Source: Pogona vitticeps (lineage: Eukaryota; Chordata; Lepidosauria; Squamata; Agamidae). From it: 64,000 nucleotides of DNA. Below, one piece after another: positions 1 through 9,954 of the stretch. The DNA is taken from positions 140,496,501 to 140,560,500 of the forward strand of contig NC_135786.1 of assembly GCF_051106095.1 (NCBI RefSeq). The letters are read 5' to 3'. A program made the translations under genes and the position numbers. The first letter of the stretch is position 1. Each line of letters starts with the position of its first letter. The notes beneath the pieces are model-generated. The model was not told where the DNA came from. It saw nothing but the letters and a program-made list of their open reading frames with translations, and searched no databases.

Positions 1-292
1 TAATGATCTCATCACCCTTCCACTTGCATAAGTTAACAGGATTTCAGCCGATTAGTTAGGAACACAACCCCACCCCAATCAATGTATTTGTGCACTTTAG
101 ACTTGTCTGCTATTTTATTAATCAAACCTCTGTTTCTTCAGATATTACTGTTTGTGGCATTTGTCGTTAAATATCTTCATTTAATAAAAATCCTCACTAG
201 TCCTGCAAAATGATGGATTGTACTTAACATATTTTGAAAAATCTGAACATTATCTTATCATTTGCATTTCTTGTCTGAAGAGAGAACTAGTC

Positions 293-428
293 CAGTGGTT
301 CTTAACCTTTGTTACTCGGATGCTTTTGAACTGCAACTCCCAGAAACCCCAGTCAGCACAGCTGGTGGTGAAGGCTTCTGGGAGTTGCAGTCCAAAACTC
401 CTGAGTAACTCAAGGTTAAGAACCAGTG
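293..428. mobile_element. hAT-type MITE, 136 bp
   Basis: A short palindromic element starts CAGTGGTTCTTAACC and ends GGTTAAGAACCAGTG. It is flanked by a perfect 8-bp duplication, aactagtc (285-292 and 429-436). Inside are the inverted pieces aactgcaactcccagaa and ttctgggagttgcagt. The 8-bp duplication and CA-G-type ends are standard for hAT transposons. There is no coding capacity. A sister copy of exactly the same length lies at 43638-43773. Confidence 0.85.
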
Positions 429-572
429 AACTAGTCCATTAAAATGACTCTTCCCCTTACCTTCATGGCGCTCTTACGTCAAAATATGAGGAAACAAAAA
501 AGTGCCATACAGTTAGAGTCATGCAGGCATCATATGACAAATCTCATTGATATCTTGACTTTCTTTCTCCAG

Positions 573-1475
573 AGGGAAATCAGTTTGCCCAACAGTTACT
601 CTGACATCACTGCTTACCAAGGAGAGGCAGACTAGACCCCCGCCACCTATTCCTCATCACAAACAATCAGAGAAGTATGTAAACTTTTAAATATTTGTGT
701 TGGCAGAGTACTCTTTATCGAAGAGTAGACTTTGGTCTAGATGGGCGGGGTACAAATTAAATAAATAAATAAAAAATCTCAGACTGACTGTGAATACATT
801 TAGTGGTGTATTCCCTAGCTGGTGAAGTGTGGGCTATGTGAACATATTGCCTTTGGGAACTTACTGCTCTCTAATGAATTAATCTTATAGATAAGAATGG
901 TCATCATGGGATCCAGATTATATCAGTGCTTATACAGGTTTTTGTGAAGGCTTGTAGAATTTTTACTAAGTTTTATCTTTCAGTTCTGTTAGTTTTAGTT
1001 AAATCTGTGTTGTCTGAAGTGTACTCAGTTGACAGTATAATATAGTGTAATATAGTATAATATATGTTTTAATTGTTTAGACAGATTTTTAGTACACAAA
1101 GTGTACCTCAAAACATGACTTTAATGTCTAAGGTGATTTCTTAATTTAGGCAGTTTACCTCCAAATATTATATTTGTGTTACATTGGTTTAACCGGGCAA
1201 GAGAATTTCGGCTACAATCTGGCAGTTGCAGAGAGCCCACCCATTCACACTTCTCCTGCTTCTGGCCAAAATGTTCTATTGACTCAGGAATGCTCCCACA
1301 TCCCCAAGGCAAATTTCTTGATAACATTTCCCTTTTCACATAAAATATCTTCATTTTTGTTTCTCTGGGTCCCCCCCCCCCAATTCTTTGTGTTAATTTC
1401 AGGCATGGGAGTAGCAGCTCAGAGAGAGGATTCAAAGAGGAGCCAGTAATTGACTACTTTGATGTACAGGATTGA
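573..1475 (+). CDS. last two coding exons of an unidentified plus-strand gene (573-674, 1403-1475)
   Basis: Exon A (573-674) follows the acceptor ttctttctccag and ends at donor AA|GTATGT. Read from base 574 it gives a proline-rich segment, [19 protein letters not shown] followed by [15 protein letters not shown]. Exon B (1403-1475) follows a C-rich tract and ttaatttcag. The AA|G codon joins the exons in frame and exon B reads [18 protein letters not shown], then FDVQD and a TGA stop at 1473-1475. Two good splice borders, matching phase and a stop followed by long unique AT-rich DNA support a real gene end. The upstream exons lie outside the window. The tail is acidic with one tyrosine (DYFDV). 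The protein was not recognised, so no function is given. Confidence 0.5.
716..776 (+). mobile_element. 3' tail of an L2-mobilised SINE or LINE
   Basis: The motif ctagatgggcggggtacaaa followed by ttaaataaataaataaa is the usual 3' end of L2-clade elements in squamates. It lies in the intron between the two candidate exons at 573-674 and 1403-1475. Only the tail can be recognised. Confidence 0.6.
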
Positions 1476-4470
1476 AGAGATGAACCTGAAATTACACTAT
1501 TGAAAAGTGAATGTGAAGCTGTTGGTGTATTTAGGATAACTTTTGTCAACCAATTATGTTTAGAATTCATATGGACGTTAAGGATGGAAATAAGTTATTC
1601 GTCACAAAATTGTGTAAACCAGTGTGGGGTGGATGGGTGTATTTTTAAAAGAGTGTGGTGAGAGCTGTATATGTGCATCCGTATCCAGCTTTTGATGTGA
1701 ATCTTTGTGTAGTTCATAACTACAAAAAATTAACAAATGGCATCTAATCCGTTACACTATATAAAATAAATGGATTCCTTCTCATCAGGGTCATATATTT
1801 GTCTTAGTGCAAAATTAGATTTATAAAATAGCCTTATTCAGTTGATCCACTCATATGATTGTAGTTACCTTAAGGGAAGAATGGGACTGCACTCACAGGC
1901 TCTACCCCATCTCTCTTCTAACCTACAGTATTCACTGATTTCTGAAAGAAGAGCCTGCTGCCCCTCCCAGAATGATTTAGGACACTAATCTTCTCTGTCA
2001 AGTAGCCTCTCCATTTCACATTGCACCCACACGTGGGGGAGGAAGGACTGGGGAAGACAATGTCATTAAAATATTTTGTTAAAGGAAATGTATAATTCAG
2101 TATTGGGGAAGTGTGAACAGATTGTCTTGGAGTTTAACAAAATGGTCAAAATAATTAAGAGCTAACAAGAGGGAATCCACAGTATATTTGACCTTGTCAG
2201 CAGTAGACCTAGTGAGTCACTGTTTCTAAACTTCATTTGCCTATTCCATCAGTCCTTATTACTAAAGCTATATATTGACAAGCGGTTACTCCCTTACTAT
2301 TCACTTAAGATGGCTTGTAGAGCTATGCTTGGCTTTTAGTGGCATAAACATAAACTGCATTTACCTCTTAATGCAGGAAGAAATTGTGTTGAACAGCCAT
2401 TGAATATACCTGTTGAATTTGGAATTAAATAAAAAGGCTTCTCCTTTTTTCACTAACAGTATTTCTGTTTTTTGGGGGCCTGTTTATTTTCTTAATACCT
2501 TTCCTGCTGTAAGATGCAGATATATACCATCCTGCTTCATATTTTCTTTGTGGGCAGATTCTGATGCTAAAATTCTAAATTTAAAGAGTGCCAGTGTTGA
2601 TACTCCTTGGTGCAGATATCAGGTGGAATGGTGTTATATTATGGCATTCTTTAGTGAACAATATTTTTGTTGGCTCCCAGACTTTCCTTCAAATGTATAA
2701 GGTAGCATTTTATCAGTGTGCAGGATAAATCTTGAATCAACCTGTATATATGTTTAGCTTGTGAATACATGCACATGTAAATTCTTTGTGCATTGTGGCT
2801 TGGAAAATGGGTGATGACCTGGAATAAGCTTCCATATGGCCAGATGTTTGAACATGAGAAGGGGCGAAATCAGTACTCCTGGTAGTATTTTTAAGGTGCT
2901 ATACATAGAGACATGGGGCTAAATAAAGTGGCATATATTATATTTACACCTATTGTTCTGCAGTTTGATAATTAGTTTACTTACTGTGAATGTATTCACA
3001 AACTATGACAGGCTAGCCTCCTTCTGGACACATGTCATTGAAGAAAAGATGGCATTTCATTTCATAGGGCAAGGATGGATGATTATTTGGTATGATTCAC
3101 CAAAATGCCTACAAATTGAGCCCAATTGTGCCTTTTCCAAACACCCCAAAGGAAGATCCTATTTCCTTTTTCATACATGTAATAAAGCTATGCCAGTTTT
3201 GCCCAGTCCAAGAGACAGATCTTGCATGGTAGAGTCTTTGCACACCCAAAACAGTTCTGATGGCCTTTCTTGACAAACATTGCAGCTTTTATCCAATGCA
3301 TATAGTTGCTCATCAACAAACATCGTTGGCACAGTTTGTGGGCTTATGTATAGAGGAGACTGCTACCTACAAATAAGCCAACAAATATGTTACTATAGAA
3401 TGGATCAGTCAGAGTTTGTGTGGATATAGAGCCCTCTGCTCATTCCATCAAGCACAGTTTAGAGGCAATTTTCTATTCATGTCAAGGATTTTCACATATG
3501 CATAAACAAAATAGATGCTACTGGAGGTGGTTCTCACTAGGAACAACTTCTTGTGTATGAGTTCTTTGGGTCAGGGTCCATGTGTGCAGAGAGATTTACG
3601 TGTTTTCAGTATTTTACAATTTTTATGTACTGCATTGTGGTTTTAATGTGATTGGTCCTGCTGTTGCTTGGTGGAAATACTATGTAAATATTAGGGACTG
3701 ACCTGGTATTTCCCTTTGCTCGTTTAATAAATTTGATATGGCTTCTGTGGAACTGAGCTCTCAGCCATTGTTTTGAAATTACAATTTTCATTTATTCCGT
3801 TCTCACCTGGTTTTGCATTATTGGACAACTGAACTGACAGGAAGAAACTTGTTCAGAAGCTTGTTTAGAGCAATTCTTAAAAACTATTCTCTTACAATTA
3901 TGAAAGAGGCAGTTAGGTTTATATAAGCAAATTCTGATGCAGGTAGAATTTCAAGACTGAGGCTTATTAGTATCTGCGAATATTCAAAACAGCTTGAATT
4001 AATCTGCTCTATGTGCATCATTTGTGTGTAATCTGAAATTGTGAAAATTGCTATGGAGACCATTGTGCCATTTCTCATGATGTACTTCACGATGAAGTGA
4101 AAAATATTGATTTATGATAGTTTTTTTAAAAAATCAAGTTATTTGTTGAATCTTTATATACACAAACACACACAACCTGCCTGCTTTCAAGTTCAATGGT
4201 GTAATAAATGATTGAATTTATAAATCTGTAATATATATCTGTAATAAAGTTGAAAAGCTCAGATGAATGTTCTCTGGATTTTCTTAACTTTTTTGTAATA
4301 GGCTGATGTCATGCTAAAAGTTAATGCGATGATTTGGGAGTTTTTATGACTGTCACAATGAAGTGAAAGCTGTTCTGCCTTGAATAAAATATATCAAAGT
4401 ACTTTAAAGCTATATTATGATTTTTTTCAAAACAAGCAGACTTTTTAGTTCTTACTGCTAGAGTTGGACA
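1476..4470 (+). other. probable 3' UTR or flank of the left-edge gene
   Basis: About 3 kb of AT-rich sequence without a recognisable transposon. AATAAA-type signals occur near 1765, 4205 and 4384. A TGTAAATA Pumilio-like motif lies at 3683-3690. Low repeat content next to a heavily invaded region suggests constraint, as expected for a long 3' UTR. This is an inference; no conserved element could be tested. Confidence 0.35.
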
Positions 4471-4879
4471 ACGTGGGATTAGGATTAGACCAAAACTAAT
4501 ATGTCAAGTTTAATTCTGTTCATTGCCTCATTTTTGTAAGATTAAGGCTAGATCGACTTCCACTGGCTCCTGTTGCTTTTGCCATAATTGCAGTTCGCTC
4601 CTCACTTTCAGCCACTTTTGCACCCTACAAACTTGCTCTGGGGTGGGAGCTGGAAAACTATCTGAAGCAGTTGTTTGGCAACCTGTGAATTATTTCCAGC
4701 AGCAGACGGAAGTACATCAAAAGGATACTCTCATGGCATCCTTTGCTAAATGACATAGGAAAATTCGCCAAACAAGAATTTCCCATTTCATCATACATCA
4801 TGAGTCCTGTTCATTCCAATAATATGGAAACACGAGCATAGTCTCAGGAGAGAAGCTAGCCATGGGCAGCTTGCCGATG

Positions 4880-4995
4880 GCCACAAATGCTGGCTTTCTT
4901 CCTTAGGAGGCCTACTGGGGTGGTGAACTCCCAACCTCTGGCTCCACACACATTGTTTCCAGCTCTGAGCTATCCAGCTACTATTTGAATTTTTA
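4880..4995 (-). mobile_element. tRNA-derived SINE fragment
   Basis: Read on the minus strand it starts gctggatagctcagagctgg (box A-like) and continues to gagccagaggttgggagttc (box B region). This is the head of the same tRNA-derived SINE seen at 37366 and 49052. The 3' part is missing or too diverged to see. Confidence 0.55.
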
Positions 4996-5564
4996 AAAAT
5001 CTTTCATAAGCGGGGTGTCCAAGCAGGCATCAACAAATGACATAGAAAAGAACTGTGGCAGTCAGGAAAACAATACTTAACCAAACTGTAGAAATGAGAG
5101 AAATAATATTAAAAGGAATCAAGAGCTTAACATAATGCTGAAAAATTAACAAAGTCTAAGAAAATACTGTAAATGGGAAGGGATAGCAAATGTATAATTG
5201 CTGACAGAGACATTCTTGATCAAGCCAATATAGTGCAGTTTTGTAGTGACATTTCAAAGTTCTCTACCTAGTGGTGTGCAGGGAAACTGAAAATTAAAAA
5301 AGAATATAAAAATGTTATAGTGGCAATCTTGCCTTCAAAGAAATTAACCTCAAAAGTGCCTCAGATTTTATCACTACTCAGTTTTTACCTGGTTTCTCTA
5401 CAACTATCCAGACAAGCACATTCAAGCCAAAGCATTTAAGGAAGAAAGCCACAATTCCATTATCCAGAGAAGCAGTTCAGTCTTAGAGAGAGGATCCAAA
5501 TACTCTGCATATTATCGGGGGCTTGTTGTTCAGTTATTTGACATGAAAAATAAATTTCTCACTG

Positions 5565-5693
5565 CAGTGTTTATCAACCTTTGACTCTCTCAATGTCTTA
5601 CAAATGCCAACCACCACAGTCAATAGCCAGGAATTCTGGGACCTTAAATCCAAAATACCTGATATGCCAGAGATTAAGAACTATTGCCCCACT
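5565..5693. mobile_element. old hAT-type MITE copy
   Basis: The segment starts CAGTGTTTATCAACC and ends near gattaagaactattg, with an internal caggaattctggga. It looks like a diverged relative of the 136-bp MITE at 293-428. No clean target duplication could be found, so limits are approximate. Confidence 0.45.
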
Positions 5694-6492
5694 GCGTATC
5701 TGGAGCATCTTGCCCTTAATAGCTTCACTTTGGAAAATCAACCATCTCCACATTCTTTGGGAGTACAATGGTGATATCTGGCTTTGGCTTTCCATGTCAG
5801 AATCCAGAAAACTGAAGATAACAGAGGTGAAGGATACTGAAGTTTTTAGAGAGATGTCTAATATCTTCACAACAGTTACCATCAAATTAAAGTGCCTGTG
5901 ATGATGAAAATAAAACAGTATCAAGAATGGCAACTGGCCATATAACAGTTCTTACTTAGCCCAGAGAAGTTGCTGCTTCAGTGTTGTCAGCTGATGCCTG
6001 CAATGAAATATCAGTTAAAATATGGTCACAAGAGGGCTGTGTTGAGTACCTAAAGCATCTATTCCAGTTTCAAAGTCAGCATTAATAGCTGGGGCTTGAA
6101 GAATCTGCTTGCCATTCCTTGTTGCATTCGGTAATTATTATTATTACTCGTACATACTTTCCAGTTGGTTTCTGTTTGGAATAAGTTCTCACAAAATCAA
6201 AGGCAGATTTTTCCCACTCACCTGAAGTGTTCCATTGTCCTTCCACTCCAATCCTCTATGAACTTGTGCAGCAGCAGATACAGTTGTAAAACTGGCTGCT
6301 CTGTGCTTCGCTATTACCGATGTGTAGTAGTAGGACCACTGATACTTATTTAAATAATAGATCTCCGAGCAGAGTGAAGGGATCAGGCTGGAGATAATAA
6401 CAGAATTCCTTTAGATTGCAAATGAATAATAAAACCATAAAGGATTATAGATTTGCTCCTCCTTCCCTCACTTAATGGTTAAATCACCCTTT

Positions 6493-6494
<2 letters not shown>

Positions 6495-6538
<44 letters not shown>
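6495..6538 (+). repeat. (TC)n microsatellite
   Basis: About 21 uninterrupted TC units. It is the sole reason for the serine/leucine run in the short open frame here. Confidence 0.95.
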
Positions 6539-6540
<2 letters not shown>

Positions 6541-7239
6541 GTGGTTCTTCAGTTACCATTGCTATCTGTGCATGTTCCCAATAGCTTGTTCCTCAGCTGT
6601 CTGTTCCATAGTGGACCTACCACCATGATCTATCAAATCTTCCACATCTATTTACTCTAAAAACCTACTAGAATAGTCTTTCTTTCCTCCCCACTTTGTG
6701 AATTTCTCCCTTTCCCCCTCTTCTTGTTAGTAACCTAAGAGGCGTTAGCCTTACTGTAATAGTCACTCGTCCAATTAAATCACTTTTTATGTTTTGCTTT
6801 TCAGAATTTTAACAAAACTACCATGCTGAACACCACTCTGTGGGTGTTGGTTACTAGGGTCCAGTCTTATTTAAAATGTGATGTTGCTAAGGTCAACCAT
6901 TTTTACAGATATACGGATTTATCAGATTTCAAGGACAAGAAGATGCATACACTTACATTTCCCAAATATCTCTCTCTACAGAAATCTGGCTTTCCCTATT
7001 ACACCTATGATTTTTAAAAGCTCAATGTTTGCTATGAAGTAAAGTGCGGCTTTTATTAAAATCCATCGATTTTCAAATTTGTGCTGCTCCATTTGCATCT
7101 TTTGTGTTTCACAGACCCTTCTTTTCCCCTCATGAGAACTTTGATAACAGCAATGTTGTCACAGTGGCAGTTACACCTGGTAATTGCACACCCAGTAAAG
7201 CAGAATGACACATTAAGATGAAGAGCAGCAACATAATCA

Positions 7240-8100
7240 TTTGTTGTTTTGTCATTAAGTTGTGTCCGACTATTTTGTCGTTAAGTCTTGTCTGACTCCC
7301 ATGGACCAGAACATGGCAGGCATTCTTGTCCTCCACTACCTCCCGGAGTTGGATCAAATTCATGTTGGTTGCTTCGATGACACTGTCCAACCATTTCATC
7401 CTCTGTTGTCCCCTTCTCTTCTTGCCTTCACATTTTCCCAGCATCAAAGTCTTTTCCAGCGAGATTTCTCTTCTCATGAGATGGCCAAAGTATTGAAGCT
7501 TCAGCTTCAGGATCTGCCCTTCCAGTGAGCACTCAGGGTTAGTTTCCTTCAGAATGGATAAGTTTGATCTCCTTGCAGTCCAGGGGGCTCTCAAAAGTCT
7601 CCTCCAGCTCCACAATTCAAAAGCATCAATTCTTCAGCGGTCAGCCTTCTTTATGGTCCAGCTCTCACTTCCATACATCACTACTGGAAAAACCATAGCT
7701 TTCACTATTCAGACTTTTGTCGGCAAGGTGATGTCTCTGCTTTTTAAGATGCTCTCGAGGTTTGTCATCGCTATCCTCCCAAGAAGCAGGCATCTTTTAA
7801 TTTTGTGGCTGCTGTCACTATCTGCAGTGATCATGGAGCCCAAGAAAGTAAAACCTTTCACTGCCTCCATATCTTCCCCTTCTATTTGCCAGAAGGTGAT
7901 GGGACCAGTGGCCATGATCTTAGTTTTTTTTTTTTTAATGTTGAGCTTCAGACCATTTTTGCGCTCTCTTCTTTCACCCTCATTAAGAGGTTCTTTAAAT
8001 CCTTCTCACTCTCTGTCAACAGAGTGGTATCATCTGCATATCTGAGGTTGTGGATATTTCTTCCGGCAATCTTAATTCCGGTTTGGGATTCATTCAGTCC
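7240..8100 (-). mobile_element. RTE-BovB LINE, 3' part of ORF2
   Basis: The minus strand encodes the C-terminal part of a BovB reverse transcriptase protein. Readable pieces include IMATGPITFWQIEGEDMEAV, FTFLGSMITADSDSSHKIK, RSNLSILKETNPECSLEGQ and LKLQYFGHLMRREISLEKT. These are characteristic of the BovB end after the RT domain. The reading frame is broken in several places. The 3' end (low coordinates) reads agtcagacaagacttaacga, the family's tail. The upstream RT core and endonuclease are missing, so this is an ordinary 5'-truncated, decayed copy. A mariner-type MITE abuts its truncated end. Confidence 0.85.
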
Positions 8101-8113
8101 AGCCTTTCACACA

Positions 8114-8524
8114 CAGTGGTGCCTCACTTTGCACCTCATTAAACGACGAATCTGCTTGACGATGAGGTTTTTGCAATCACTTTTGCAATTGCAAAGCGAT
8201 GTTTTAATGGGTAAAATTCACTGCTTCAGGAACCGATTTTTCGCTTAACGATGGTCTGAAAACAGCTGTTCGGTGGCTCTCAAAATGGCACCCGCTGTGC
8301 AAAATGGCTCCTCGCTGTTTTTAGGATGGATTTTTTTGCAAGAGAGGCACCGGAAAATGGCCGCCCTATGGAGGATCTTCGCTGGACGATTAGGTGTTTA
8401 GCCCATTGGAAAGCATTGAGCGGTTTTCAATGTGTTTCAATGGGGTTTTTTCCCCGCTTGACAACGATTTCGCTCTACAGCAATTTCGCTGGAACAGATT
8501 AACGTCCTCAAGCAAGGCACCACT
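8114..8524. mobile_element. mariner/Tigger-type MITE
   Basis: The left end is CAGTGGTGCCTCACTTTGC and the right end is agcaaggcaccacta, near-complementary termini. The interior has sub-terminal repeats about 'cgcttgacaacgatttcgct' and no coding potential. The ends match the TIR style of the better-preserved copies at 17391-17982 and 60269. The TA duplication is eroded on this copy. Confidence 0.6.
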
Positions 8525-8734
8525 AATTTATTCTGCATATAAGTTAAATAAGCAGAACAGACATACAGTAATCATTAGGTGTCTTCAATTAACTTAGCAC
8601 CCTATCAGTAGGGTGTGTTTAAAACTAAAAGTACTTACCTGGAAGTCAGAAAGTTCTGTTGTATGGCTGTAACAGATGTATACTGTTATGTATAAGTCCA
8701 GAATCCTGGTGGGCCTTATGGGAGATACTTTTCA

Positions 8735-9150
8735 GTATTGAGCTGAAAGCTGAAAGGAGATGTTTTCAGTATTGAGCTGAAAGTTAAGAGGAACAAATAT
8801 GCGGTGCTGGGAAATGTGAGAGTAGCGTGGCAGGTTTAGAGCTACTCGTACCGGGCTATTCTGCACCAAGGTGAGAGGACAAAGTGCAGAAGAAGAGAGA
8901 CCAGCTACCAGGCTATTACAATAATCCAGATGTGAAACCACCAGAGCATGAACAAGAAGTTTTGTAATCTCAGGAGTCAGGAAGTGACGAATATGGCGAA
9001 TATTAGCCAAATGGGAATTACATGTCTTGGCTGTCGCATTTACAAATGAACGAAGCGGCAGCTGATCATCCACTAAAACACTAAGATCCCTAGTCTCTGA
9101 GACAGAAGTTGCTGAGTCTAAAACGTGCAGTTTTATCACCCCAGATTAGG
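8735..9150 (-). mobile_element. L2/CR1-like LINE fragment (ORF2 C-terminal part)
   Basis: A 135-aa open frame on the minus strand reads LVDDQLPLRSFVNATAKTC, SHLANIRHIRHFLTPEITK, LLVHALVVSHLDYCNSLVAG and so on. This is the conserved block after the reverse transcriptase core in L2/CR1-clade LINEs (HALV-SRLDYCN-L). It stops before the usual HWLPV block. It is clearly a different lineage from the L2 copies at 9955 and 49995. Clade assignment within the Jockey superfamily is uncertain. Confidence 0.65.
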
Positions 9151-9223
9151 GACTTGCATCATCTCTGTGGAGGCTAAAATGGCCCTAGGCCCATTCAGCT
9201 AAATTTTATGTTTCTTACAATTA

Positions 9224-9732
9224 CAGTGGGGTCTTGACTTGAGAACTTAATCCATATTGGAAGGCGGTTCTCAAGTCAAAATGTTCTCAAGTCAAATCTG
9301 CATTTCCCATAGGAATGCATTGAAAACCATTTGATCCGTATCTGCTCTTTTCCGTCCATAGAAACTAATGGGAAGCTGCTATTCTGCCTTCGACCACTAG
9401 AGGGGGATATTTTGTTTCTTTTTTTCTTAGGTCAAGAAAGGTTCAGGGAAGGCAGGGAAAATACAGTCCAGGCAGTACCAGGCAGTCTGAAGACTGTCTC
9501 CCAATCCACTCTCTAAACGCTGGGAAGAGTGAGGAAGCAGACAGGCACCTTTTTCACTGGCCAACAGTTAACTGAAAGTTCACATTTTGCACTTTCCCTG
9601 CCTCCCACGTGGGTTTTTTTCAGTTCTTAACTCAAATCTAAGTACTTAAGTCAAGTTAATATTTTCCTATGATAGCGGTTCTTAAGTCAAAATGTTCTTA
9701 ACTCAAGTCGTTCTTAAGTCAAGACCTCACTG
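9224..9732. mobile_element. mariner-type MITE with TA duplication, 509 bp
   Basis: The element begins CAGTGGGGTCTTGACTTGAG and ends cttaagtcaagacctcactg. It is flanked by TA on both sides (9222-9223, 9733-9734). Several sub-terminal repeats of 'gttctcaagtcaaaatgttc' are present at both ends. There is no transposase frame. TA duplications and a CAGTGG start fit the Tc1/mariner superfamily (Tigger-like). Confidence 0.75.
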
Positions 9733-9954
9733 TAGATGTTGCTCTGTACTGCAGCAGAATTTAATAAAGGACTGTTAATGAAGACATCTCTGCGTAGTGC
9801 TGCTTCCCATCCTCAAAGCATTTTTTTCCAAATAATGAAAGATGAAAACAGCAGATTAGAGATTAAGTGGGTACAGTATATAACATATTATAAAAACAGT
9901 AGTTCATCACAGGACATTTTGGAGATCACTCATTCATAGGGTCATAAAAATTGA

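Larger units (their letters stand above)
4471..7239. other. intergenic, no gene seen
   Basis: Apart from a SINE relic, an old hAT MITE and a TC microsatellite, nothing was recognised here. Open frames are short and have no domain-like composition. Confidence 0.5.

Noticed and set aside
218-442. 74-aa plus-strand frame at the left edge
   Set aside because: It runs through the 136-bp hAT MITE and has no independent support.
7262-8248. Plus-strand frames of 88-163 aa
   Set aside because: Antisense shadows of the minus-strand BovB fragment and the adjacent MITE.
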